Below are positions 25,631 to 34,435 of a DNA stretch of 64,000 nt, piece after piece; the first letter of the stretch is position 1; each line of letters starts with the position of its first letter. The notes under the pieces are model-generated. The model did no database searches and had not been told where the DNA came from. It was given only the letters and a program-made list of their open reading frames with translations. The stretch comes from Pseudophaeomoniella oleicola. Its lineage: Eukaryota > Ascomycota > Eurotiomycetes > Phaeomoniellales > Phaeomoniellaceae. The stretch spans positions 310,001 to 374,000 of the forward strand of contig QWDQ01000002.1 of the NCBI GenBank assembly GCA_003868215.1, in the 5' to 3' direction. The position numbers and the translations under genes are program-made.

Positions 25631-26692
25631 ATGGATTTCTCTCTTCCAGACTTTGGGACAGCGCTTAGTACAAGTATCGGACAAGCTCTCCGCCAATCAC
25701 CACATCGTCTCTCGCCTCTGCAAAGACAACATTCGAACAGAATATCGAAGCCATCAAGCACAGGCAATAGCCCATTGACCGTGTATGGGAGGAGGTCTAC
25801 CTTGGCGGATGGACATACTCTATCTGCATCAGGACATCGTGGCATCCATCTATCCAACCATGGCTCGGTATCTGAAAATCAGAGTCCGCTCAACACGATC
25901 TCGAGGTCACGGCCCATCAGCTGGCATCCGTCGTCACACTTCCCAGCAGTAACTTCTTTCCGTACGGCTCCTATTCCTTACAGTCCCGACAGTCAAAGAG
26001 ACAGCTTCCCATTCCCGGCTGGACCGTTCGTCACGACTCAAGTCAATGGCCTCGTCACTCCTCTCTCTCAACCGTGCTACGACGAACCCTTCGGTCATGA
26101 AATCTTCAGTGCCTTAGATGAGCGCCAGCCATATAATGATCCATACGCATTCTTAGACGAATTCAGAGCCGAGACAGCTCCGGAATACAACTCTTCCTCG
26201 CCACTATCTACGTCCTTCCACCATCCTTCGTATAACACGTATGCGGATGGTTCACTGTCGTCATACAATCGCATGCTAAACACCGCTCCGTCAAGCCCTA
26301 ACCTCGTCCCGGTCTATGATGGCCTCCGTGAGGAGCATGTTGATCGACCATCATCTCCTCTCTTATCCAAGATTGCCTCTGCTACGGAGGAACTAGTCGG
26401 TATGGGTTTATATGACCCACCGACGCCGGCTATGGAATCTTCGATCGACAACAGGAGAGAGTCTGTTGGCAAAGGGCTCAAACTAGAGGAGACGTTTGAG
26501 CCATCTAAGGTGGAGGAAGACGTTGATGATGGAGATAGTGAAGATGCCGAAGGGGATAACGACGCTAGGATGTCTGAGGCGACCGATGCCAAGCTTGAAG
26601 GAAATGCGGACGCCCATTCGGCATCACTTTACAGTCATCTTAAGGATCCAAGCGTGCAAAGCATCACCACCATGCCATCAAGGTGGATCTGA
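25631..26692 (+). CDS. uncharacterised fungal protein, Ser/Pro-rich with acidic C-terminal region
   Basis: I do not recognise a functional family. The single open frame gives 353 aa from an ATG in a clean pyrimidine-rich context. The first two thirds are low-complexity, rich in Ser, Pro, His and Asn, and probably disordered. The most conserved-looking block is SSPLLSKIASATEELVGMGLYDPP, about residues 241-264, a helix-like segment. It is followed by GKGLKLEETFEPSKVEED and a Glu/Asp-rich stretch. No membrane segment, signal peptide or enzyme motif is visible. The composition would suit a nuclear or regulatory protein, but that is a guess. A longer C-terminus through an unseen intron cannot be ruled out. 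Confidence 0.7.
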   Translation: MDFSLPDFGTALSTSIGQALRQSPHRLSPLQRQHSNRISKPSSTGNSPLTVYGRRSTLADGHTLSASGHRGIHLSNHGSVSENQSPLNTISRSRPISWHPSSHFPAVTSFRTAPIPYSPDSQRDSFPFPAGPFVTTQVNGLVTPLSQPCYDEPFGHEIFSALDERQPYNDPYAFLDEFRAETAPEYNSSSPLSTSFHHPSYNTYADGSLSSYNRMLNTAPSSPNLVPVYDGLREEHVDRPSSPLLSKIASATEELVGMGLYDPPTPAMESSIDNRRESVGKGLKLEETFEPSKVEEDVDDGDSEDAEGDNDARMSEATDAKLEGNADAHSASLYSHLKDPSVQSITTMPSRWI

Positions 26693-27511
26693 CGAAATTG
26701 TGCTCTCTCCTGAACACGATGTGCACGAATTAGCATTGGGAGTTATGTTATGGCCAAAGGTATGATTTGCGGGATATTGGTCTCTCTGGGAGTTCTTTGC
26801 TTTATCATGATACCCCCACTTCTCGCATGTGCTCGAGAAGCAGACTTGGTCTATGTAGCTGCATTTGCTTTTTTTTCCAGAATGATACAAATCATTTTTC
26901 AATCAAGTATATCTGCAGCTTTTCGCCTTCTGTACTGAAAGTCGCGGCGTGCGCTTAATTATGTAAGCGTGTACTACTTCCGCGCCAAGGTTCGCGGCGA
27001 AGGTTCCGATCTCGAAAATCCAGCAACCACATCTGCAGTGCGGTATCATTGTGCTGTACCCGGTCTGAACCCTTGGTGACCCTGGTATACCTGTCCATCA
27101 TCGTGGAGTAGGTGTAGATTGAATGACAGTCCTGTTGACCAGACGTTGCGGTCTAAAAGAAGCGTGCTAGGTCGCCCGCTTATAATTACACTTCCGTCCA
27201 GTTTGCCAAGGATATATATATTATATATTCCACCGCATTGCAGTACTTAGATTTTGGGAACCTATGCGACAACAGCAAACAACCTTGGATCACCTCGAAG
27301 CACGTGGCATACTGGGAAGTTAAGCTGCAGAAAGCTGCCGGGGGAGAGGACGGTGATCTGTCTCATTGCTTGTTGCCTACCGAGAAGGATCATAAGGAGG
27401 ATTCTAAGGTCTACATTGGCCAAGTACCCTTCTAAATACATTCGCGAGGACTGTGCAAACCCATGGGCATCAAGGGGCGAAGGTTGCATCAGATTCTATC
27501 TATCTCGGCAA
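26693..27511. other. intergenic region before LAS1, with an AT-rich TATATA stretch
   Basis: No gene is visible. The segment 27211-27230 is almost pure TA (ATATATATATTATATATTC-like) and lies about 290 bases before the chosen LAS1 ATG, a plausible core promoter. The LAS1 frame is open upstream to 27254, but only from a non-ATG codon, and that translation has no family-like sequence. Confidence 0.5.
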
Positions 27512-28549
27512 ATGGGAGACGACAACTTCTTCAAGCAAGTGTTCAAGAAACCTCCTCAATGGAAACCGCAGCCAACACCACGAGAACCATGGAACTCCCT
27601 GAGTGAACTCGCCATGGTGCGCTCCTTTTTCTACCCTGATCGTTCACCACTCGAACCTCCAAAGGAAAGGCACAGCACACCATACAGAGACTCTTCTGGA
27701 AAGTTTGTCAATACCTTCAGCCCACCGACGTTTGCAGAGAGAGATGTCGCATTCCGAGCGACGAGGGGCCTAGTTGGTCAAGGAGATGCAGGAACCACAG
27801 GGTTCTCCTATTTCAAACGTCCTTTGCAGACTTCTACACCCACAATCTCGACACCGACTAAATTCGTTCCTGAGAACCCTGAAAACTGCCGACTGAAAGC
27901 CATAAACATTGTCCAGCGAATCCAGGCCTTACGCGGGGAAACTTCGTTGCCTCACGCTGTGATAGCTACGACCCAACTTACTGCTGCTCTCGTACACGCA
28001 GAACGCACGAAACTGAGCTTCTATGAAGGGGATTTCGATTATGTCACGAAGCTCTCCGTTGAATCGACATTGGCCAGCGCTCTCGGTAGGTTTGTGACCG
28101 GTCTCGTCGACCGTGACATCAAGATAGATGTGAACATTGAGAAAGACCAAGCCAAGTCAACGTCGAGGCGGAAAAGAAAGGACGGCCCGAGCGACATGGA
28201 GACTTCTGAGGTTGACCTACACACTAGGATGTCCAACTCGATGCTATCGAACGCGGCACAAATTGGTCTCCCAGCCTCATTTGTTGAGCTTAGACATCAG
28301 ATCACTCACGAGACCATGCCATCAATTCCCCAGATGAAGTTGATGGCTTTCCGTGCCCTCGACTGGCTCTGGGATAAATATTGGTACAATCTGGACGTCG
28401 AAGGTGACGAATGGGGTATGGAAGAGCGTGAGCGCCTGAAATGGATCCAGGAAGAACGAGAGAAACGAGCTGTGGAGGCAGACAGGCCAGCCAATGTCAT
28501 CTCCACTGATGGTCAACCTTACAAAGAGGATATGATAATGGATGTGTGA
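27512..28549 (+). CDS. LAS1: Las1-like pre-rRNA endoribonuclease (HEPN nuclease)
   Basis: Las1 cleaves ITS2 in 27S pre-rRNA at the C2 site, working in a complex with the kinase Grc3 in the nucleus. The protein is 345 aa. PREPWNSLSELAMVRSFFYP at the N-terminus fits the Las1 start (tPWrsxxELxxVRxxFYP). After a roughly 70-residue insertion come SLPHAVIATTQLTAALVHA and ESTLASALGRFVTGLVD. The HEPN catalytic motif RHxxTH is present in FVELRHQITHE (R261, H262, H266), followed by MAFRALDWLWDKYW. It is shorter than many fungal Las1 proteins and rather diverged. I chose the ATG at 27512 because family-like sequence begins just after it. Function by homology; the motif is intact. Confidence 0.85.
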   Translation: MGDDNFFKQVFKKPPQWKPQPTPREPWNSLSELAMVRSFFYPDRSPLEPPKERHSTPYRDSSGKFVNTFSPPTFAERDVAFRATRGLVGQGDAGTTGFSYFKRPLQTSTPTISTPTKFVPENPENCRLKAINIVQRIQALRGETSLPHAVIATTQLTAALVHAERTKLSFYEGDFDYVTKLSVESTLASALGRFVTGLVDRDIKIDVNIEKDQAKSTSRRKRKDGPSDMETSEVDLHTRMSNSMLSNAAQIGLPASFVELRHQITHETMPSIPQMKLMAFRALDWLWDKYWYNLDVEGDEWGMEERERLKWIQEEREKRAVEADRPANVISTDGQPYKEDMIMDV

Positions 28550-28848
28550 TCTATGAAAGGCCCAACAGGGACATGAAGTAATTATTAAAGGGTATCAAAC
28601 ATGTAGTAATTGGAACCAGAAAGTGAAGCCAACCATACTTCTCTTTCAAGATGCTGTTGATCGGCAGTTCCCGAACAAACTTCTTATCGATAACTGTAAA
28701 TGGAGGGGCGGTGGACTCTTGAGCCAACCACGACGTAACTACAGATGTCCCGATTATAGGATCTTCATAGAGATGCGCATGAATATAGAAAACGATATAA
28801 GTACGCCACCTGCGATTTGAGTTGCGCAAAGCTCTGCGCGCCGCCGCC

Positions 28849-30675
28849 ATGGATTATTTCGATGATCTGGGTGTTGACTCTACCTTGAAACGAACCGCTT
28901 CAAAGTACGATGGACAGGTAAGCCCCCAGTAAACCGCAACTGCTGCACAGATGCAGGAAAGTAACAGAAGCTTCAGCACAATGATGGCTCCAGTAGTGAC
29001 TCAGATCACCATCAATCTCTAGAGGTTGGTACGACGTCCACTTGAAAGGTGCAGACTGACATTGTCGCAGATCTCATTCGATCCGGCTAGCCCTTATCGG
29101 CGGAAATCATCAATGGCCCACGACGACCGGCCGAAAATCTCTCGACGAAAAGAGGAAGGTAGAACGTCTACCGCATGCTTCGTGCATTCATTACTCGAAA
29201 GTTCTCGTAGAGCTCGGCCCAAAGACAAAGGCAATGAAGCTATCTCGCTTGAGGAAGTCCCGGAAGACATCGCAAGTAATAAATCATCGGACAAACCGCC
29301 CTCAAATGCTTCGGAGGAACGAAGGAGCAAGGATGAGGCGAATATCGTACATTCCCGACTTCTAACAAAGAAGCAACTGTCTGAAATGGCCCTTGGCATC
29401 AGGGAGCTATCGAAAAAGCTGGGGTCCCTAAAGGTCAAATTAAAAGTTAGGACTGTCTTTCTTCTGACAAAGGCGTACGATGAGGAACTCATTTCCCTGA
29501 CGAGGGATCTGGCACAGTGGCTCTTGAGCCCGGAAAGAGATACAGAATACATAGTGTATGTTGAAAACACTCTACAAAATAACGCAAAATTCGACGCCGA
29601 GGGCTTGAAGAAGCAAGATCCGAGCTGTGAAAGGAGGTTGCGTTATTGGAACAACGAGCTTACAAGACGGCATCCACAAACCTTCGATTTTGTTATATCT
29701 CTGGGAGGAGATGGCACAGTCCTATACGCCAGCTGGCTATTCCAGAGGATTGTACCTCCGGTATTATCTTTCGCATTGGGATCATTGGGGTTTCTTACCA
29801 AATTCGACTTTTCGGAATATCAAGACACGCTGACACGAGCGTTCAGAGACGGTGTAACGGTTAGCCTGAGGTTGAGATTCGAAGGGACAATCATGCGGTC
29901 TAACAAGGACCACGTTCCCAGCAATGGAAAAAAGCGTGACCTTATCGAGGAACTGATAGGCGAGGAAGGAGACGAGCACAGAACACACAGACCCGACATG
30001 ACATTTCACATCCTGAATGACATTGTGGTGGATCGGGGACCAAGTCCAAGTACGTGACATATTCCTTCCTTATGTTATGACTGTCCAGAAAAGACCGTTC
30101 AATGTTTCGTATCTAACCGCCTGCCGAATCCAGCCATGTCCACGATCGAAGTATTTGGCGACGATGAACACTTCACCACTGTTCAAGCTGATGGGATATG
30201 CGTGTCCACGCCCACCGGATCCACGGCATATAACCTAGCCGCCGGAGGTTCTCTTTGTCACCCAGAGAATCCAGTAATTTTGATTTCCGCCATCTGCGCT
30301 CACACACTCTCTTTTCGGCCTATCATCCTACCTGATACCATTGTCTTGAGGGTTGGAGTTCCATATGATGCCCGAACCAGCTCATGGGCTTCATTCGACG
30401 GACGAGAACGGTAAGATTTTCGACCTACCCTCGAGCTTGTCATTGCCGTTTAATCTAGACTAACATCGACCTTTTCATTTGCTATCAGACACGAACTTCA
30501 TCCCGGTGACTACGTGACGATCTCAGCCTCACGGTACCCCTTTGCCAACGTCATGCCTCCCGGTCGAAGAAGCGAGAACTGGATCAACTCCATCAGCCGA
30601 ACGCTACAGTGGAACAGCCGGCAACGGCAAAAGGAATTCACCGATTGGCAGGAATCGAAAAAAGACCAAAGATAG
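28849..30675 (+). CDS. NAD kinase (ATP-NAD kinase, Utr1-like)
   Basis: Phosphorylates NAD+ to NADP+ with ATP, supplying the cell's NADP pool. Five exons: 28849-28917, 28977-29024, 29071-30049, 30134-30410 and 30489-30675, giving 519 aa. The disordered, Ser-rich N-terminus (about 1-120) is typical of fungal cytosolic NAD kinases. The catalytic GGDG motif is in [15 protein letters not shown] (about 250-260), followed by [14 protein letters not shown]. The fourth exon restores [20 protein letters not shown] and the conserved [23 protein letters not shown]. The last exon gives [17 protein letters not shown]. The first two short exons are less certain than the rest. The start ATG sits in a strong context (GCCGCCGCCATGG). 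Confidence 0.93.
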
Positions 30676-31286
30676 CTTGATTGATAGCTAGGTAGTAGGA
30701 GAAGATGATACGTTTGGCCACCCTCCCAAAGAGTATACCACAGGACGGGCCGTCTCATCATGATGTCTACGACCTATAATTTCAGATTGATGGGAAGAGC
30801 CAAAAAAAAAAACCCCCCCAACCATTTATAACAGGCAAAGAAGTGGTGTCGATGATATCACACAAGGACTTTTTGGTTTTGATTTTGGTTTTTCGAAGAC
30901 GTAGGTTACTAGATGATGATTTTAAGACGCTTGAACGATATATATAGATTATATGAGAGAAAGGAGGAGGACTGAAAGGGAGTGTTAGTAATTAGAGAAA
31001 GTTTTAGAAATTGAATTGAGACTTGCCTGCCTGCCTGCCTGCCCCCCTTTTTTATTTTCCACAGGAATGATTATCCGAGGTAGGTAAGAAGGTAGTTGTG
31101 AGGTAACATATACTACTTCGAAAACTGGTAATATAATAAGAATACCAGAAAGGAAGAAAAAAAAGGAGAAAGAATTGTGCATAGAAAGCCCTGAACCCGA
31201 ATTTTTTTACCATTCTTTCAAATTCATATAAATAACGCTCCAGAAGTTCCCTCCAAAACAGAGAGACATACACAAGAAGAAGACGA
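30676..31286. other. convergent 3' flanks of NAD kinase and the dioxygenase
   Basis: The two genes converge here, so this is 3' UTR and terminator DNA. It contains an A10/C7 homopolymer pair near 30802-30820, a TGCC microsatellite and several T-rich tracts. No gene is visible. Confidence 0.55.
31024..31043. repeat. (TGCC)5 microsatellite
   Basis: Five perfect TGCC units followed by a C run and a T run, between two convergent genes. Confidence 0.9.
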
Positions 31287-32417
31287 TCAATATGTCGCAG
31301 CCAACCTCATGGCGAGGTAATCCCCACTGTTGATCCCCGCGTACTTCTTATCCGACCCATCCGCCGCCGTGTACGTGCCCGGCAGAGCATCAATGAACTT
31401 GTCAAAGTCCGGGTTGCAAAAGTACGCGATGCTGTAGCGCGTGGGGTAGTGATCACCGGAATCCGCCGTCTGCGGCTGCACGACGCGGTGGTTCGTGCTC
31501 TTGATGGTATCGTTGCTCCAGCGCGCGAGCAGGTCGCCCGCGTTGACGACGATGGTGCCCTCGATGGGTGTTGCGCGCACCCATGTGTCGCGCGGCGATT
31601 TGACTTCGAGGCCACCGATCGCGTCCTGGAACAGGAGGGTGATGGAGCCGTAGTCCGAGTGGGCGCCCGCGCGCACGGCGTCTGGGTTGTTCGCGAAGAC
31701 GGATTTGAGGACGGGGGGGTAGTGCAGGAGCCGGAGCGTGTTGTCGCCGGTCGAGGTGAAGGCGTCGAAGTAGAGTTCGGGGAGGCCCATGGCGATGGCA
31801 ATGGCGCGCATGAACTGGATGTGTAGGTCTTTGAGGGTCGTGAAGAAGCCGAGCATCGTCTTTTTGAAGTCGGAGCCCGCGGCGTCGAAGCGGTCGGGCC
31901 ATTGGTTCGGCATGCCCTCGACGCCTTCGCGGCCGATCTCCATCGTTTCCTTGTAGTCTGGGTTCGATTCTCGCAGCCGGCGGATCTCGTCTGGGTCTGC
32001 GGATTGCGTGACCTTCTCCCGTCCGAATGTCACGTATCCCCGATTCGACTCGGGTCTGTCCCAGCCGAGGGCGTTCTTCTGGTCTTCGGGGCGCTCGAAG
32101 AACTTGGCGGATTGGTTGAAGGCCGTCGCGACCGTAGCTGGGGGGATGCCGTGGTTGGAGAGGTAGAGGAAGCCGCTCGTCTGGAAAGCGTGCAGCATCG
32201 ACTCGGCCGTCTTCTTCTTGGATTCCTCATTGCCGTGCAGGAAGGCGGAGAAATCGATGACCTACATTCCACAAACGTGAGCCTACGGTCCGACAGGATG
32301 AGAAAAAAAGACGTGAGAAGAAATCCAACCTACCGGAATGGTCAAGTCATCCTGCTCCACGCCAGTAGAGACGGATGGAGCAGAATATGCCTCATTATCT
32401 AATGCGATGGGCGCCAT
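31287..32417 (-). CDS. 2-oxoglutarate/Fe(II) dioxygenase, probable thymine 7-hydroxylase (thymine dioxygenase)
   Basis: Thymine 7-hydroxylase oxidises the thymine methyl group in three steps to iso-orotate (5-carboxyuracil), using 2-oxoglutarate and O2. Exons are 32417-32334 and 32261-31287, giving 352 aa. An N-terminal DIOX_N part (IPVIDFSAFL, then LHAFQTSGFLYLSNHGIP) precedes the jelly-roll domain. Iron ligands are H229 and D231 in AGAHSDYGSITLLFQD and H286 in STNHRVV; the 2-oxoglutarate-binding R-x-S is R303/S305. As I recall the Neurospora enzyme, the segments NAGDLLARWSNDTIKST, RYSIAYFCNP and the tail INSGDYLAMRLAATY match it closely. That is more specific than generic isopenicillin-N-synthase-like proteins. 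The gene is GC-rich with many C/G-ending codons. It is divergent from a probable iso-orotate decarboxylase, which supports the call. Confidence 0.85.
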
Positions 32418-33000
32418 TGTCTACGTTGTTAGGAAAACACTCCCAGCGGGGATGTCCACTTTGCTCTTGTGTCAGACGCAATGAGAGAAGAGAGTGGCAG
32501 GGCGCAAGAAAGGGAAGAACGGCAGAGTATATTTATCTCGCAGTTTCACCTCGGTAGACCGAACCTAGGCCACGTCCGATGCTACTACGGCGCAGACATG
32601 TAACCCGCCCTTCTGGATAGCGGGGCGTGAAGTCGCAGGCCGATAAGATTCTGTGTTTCTGTGTTCTGGATTCACGATAAGCAATAACTAACGGACGGAG
32701 CTTCCCGCCTATCGTTTCCCCCTGCCAACTTGTATGACTAAGGAAGGTGTGCGATAGGAATCGGCCTGTCCCTATCTGCAAAACCCATTGCTCTTTTATG
32801 ATCGCGGTCTTCTGCTTCGTTGATATTTGAGGCTCGTGACCAGGGTAGTTGACAAGGATTTGGCTGTATTGTAACATTCAGGTTGACCAGTTCCAGTCCA
32901 GCCCTGAACTCCCTCAATCCTCCTGGCTGCGGGGGATTCGACGAAACACCAAGAACAGTAACATCAACCACGACAACAACGACAACACAGATCGTAGATC
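32418..33000. promoter_or_regulatory. shared divergent promoter of the two thymine-salvage genes
   Basis: 583 bp between the two start codons. It contains about eight GATA/TATC cores, including two CGATAAG copies at 32641-32647 and 32675-32681. These fit the HGATAR consensus of nitrogen-regulatory GATA factors (AreA/NIT2). The count is only modestly above chance, so regulation by nitrogen status is a hypothesis. The last 60 bases before the decarboxylase ATG are CAA/GAC-rich, like an unstructured fungal leader. Confidence 0.5.
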
Positions 33001-34149
33001 ATGGCAGCCCCTTCTTCTGCCCTCGTCGTAGACGTTCACACCCATGTCTATCCATCGTCTTACATCTCCTTGCTCAGATCCCGGAAAATGGTCCCCTACG
33101 TCTACGACCCTCCCTCGGGTGACGATCCGCGTCTGATCATCCTGTCATCCGACGACGACCCTTCGCGGCCCAAGGAACTTCGAGGCCGGCCCCTCGACGC
33201 CGCTTACTCATCATGGGACGCCAAACGGTCCTTCATGAAGCTGCATGGAATCAACGTGTCCGTCGTGTCGCTAGCGAACCCTTGGCTTGATTTCCTGGAC
33301 GATCCAAAGGAGGCTGTGGAGTGGGCCAGGAAGGTGAACGATGATTTGGAGGAGGTGTGTCGGGAGTCTAACTCAAAGGACCACGGAGAACGTGTATGCC
33401 AACTATATGCGTTTGCTGCGTTACCCCTGAAGGCGAGCTCGGAGGAGGTTGAGGAGGAGATTGCTCGGTTGAAGGGCTTGAAGCATATCAAGGGTGTCAT
33501 CATGGGTACGACAGGTCTAGGAAAGGGGCTGGATGATCCGGCATTGGAACCAATATGGAATGCCTTGGCGAAGAACAATATGATCGTATTTTTACACCCA
33601 CATTACGGTCTGCCCGACGAGGCGTTTGGTGGAAAAGAAGTCGTGGCTCAATCAGGACACGTGCTCCCACTCGCTCTTGGTTTCCCGCTTGAGACCACAA
33701 TCGCCGTTGCGAGGATGTTTTTAGCCGGCGTATTCGACAGGTACGAGGGGCTTGAGATGCTGTTGGCTCATTCAGGGGGCACCCTACCTTTCTTGGCTGG
33801 CCGGATACAGAGCTGCGTCGACCACGAGAGGGAGTTCAAGCAGAACGGTGGGCATAAACAGGGTCCAGTGAAGGGTATCTGGGATGTGCTCAAAACGAAC
33901 ATATACCTCGACGCAGTCATATATGGAAATGCAGGGCTCAAGGCCGCGATTGAAGCATCAAAGAGTACCGATAGGGTGTTGTTTGGAACCGATCACCCCT
34001 TCTTTCCGCCATTGGACCCCAAGGAGGAGGAATGGCCGAGTGTGACCACGAATTATGCTGCTATCTCAGCCACGGTCGGTCAAGACTCTGAGCAAGCGAA
34101 GGACATTCTGGGAAGGAATGCTTTAAGAATATTAGGCATAGACATATGA
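33001..34149 (+). CDS. ACMSD-like amidohydrolase, probable iso-orotate (uracil-5-carboxylate) decarboxylase
   Basis: Predicted to decarboxylate iso-orotate to uracil, the last step of fungal thymidine salvage. One exon of 382 aa, the size of the Cordyceps enzyme. Metal ligands of the amidohydrolase fold are visible: H13 and H15 in VVDVHTHVYP, H199 in VFLHPHYGLP, H257 in LLAHSGGTLPFLAGR, and D331 in VLFGTDHPFFPP. The strings SVVSLANPWLDFL, GTTGLGKGLDDP and GHVLPLALGFPLETTIAVAR resemble what I recall of iso-orotate decarboxylase more than animal ACMSD. The alternative is a 2-amino-3-carboxymuconate semialdehyde decarboxylase of the kynurenine pathway. The divergent thymine 7-hydroxylase-like neighbour favours the salvage role. 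Confidence 0.85.
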   Translation: MAAPSSALVVDVHTHVYPSSYISLLRSRKMVPYVYDPPSGDDPRLIILSSDDDPSRPKELRGRPLDAAYSSWDAKRSFMKLHGINVSVVSLANPWLDFLDDPKEAVEWARKVNDDLEEVCRESNSKDHGERVCQLYAFAALPLKASSEEVEEEIARLKGLKHIKGVIMGTTGLGKGLDDPALEPIWNALAKNNMIVFLHPHYGLPDEAFGGKEVVAQSGHVLPLALGFPLETTIAVARMFLAGVFDRYEGLEMLLAHSGGTLPFLAGRIQSCVDHEREFKQNGGHKQGPVKGIWDVLKTNIYLDAVIYGNAGLKAAIEASKSTDRVLFGTDHPFFPPLDPKEEEWPSVTTNYAAISATVGQDSEQAKDILGRNALRILGIDI

Positions 34150-34435
34150 ATTAGCAAGTCTCTCATGGCTTACAAAAGCAATCTGCTTGAGCAGTAGCCT
34201 GATCAGGTAGAAATCAACATAGATGTGCTGTAACAAGACTTTCTCGGATCGTCACCTCGGACATTCGAGCTTGTCAAACACTGCAGGCTGAGCCCCTCGC
34301 ATGAGCTGGTGAATGGACTTGAGCTCAGATTCGGATACGTAGAGCCTTGGGTATCGAGAACGTCTTCTCACCGTCACTGTCGTCGGTATCTCTAATAAAC
34401 GTCGACGTGCCCAGCTGATTCATACCAATATACTT

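Noticed and set aside
31960-31975. tRNA T-arm-like GGTTCGATTC string
   Set aside because: Lies inside the dioxygenase exon and lacks the other arms of a tRNA.
31449-32402. Overlapping plus- and minus-strand frames over the dioxygenase
   Set aside because: By-products of the high GC content; only the dioxygenase frame has family motifs.
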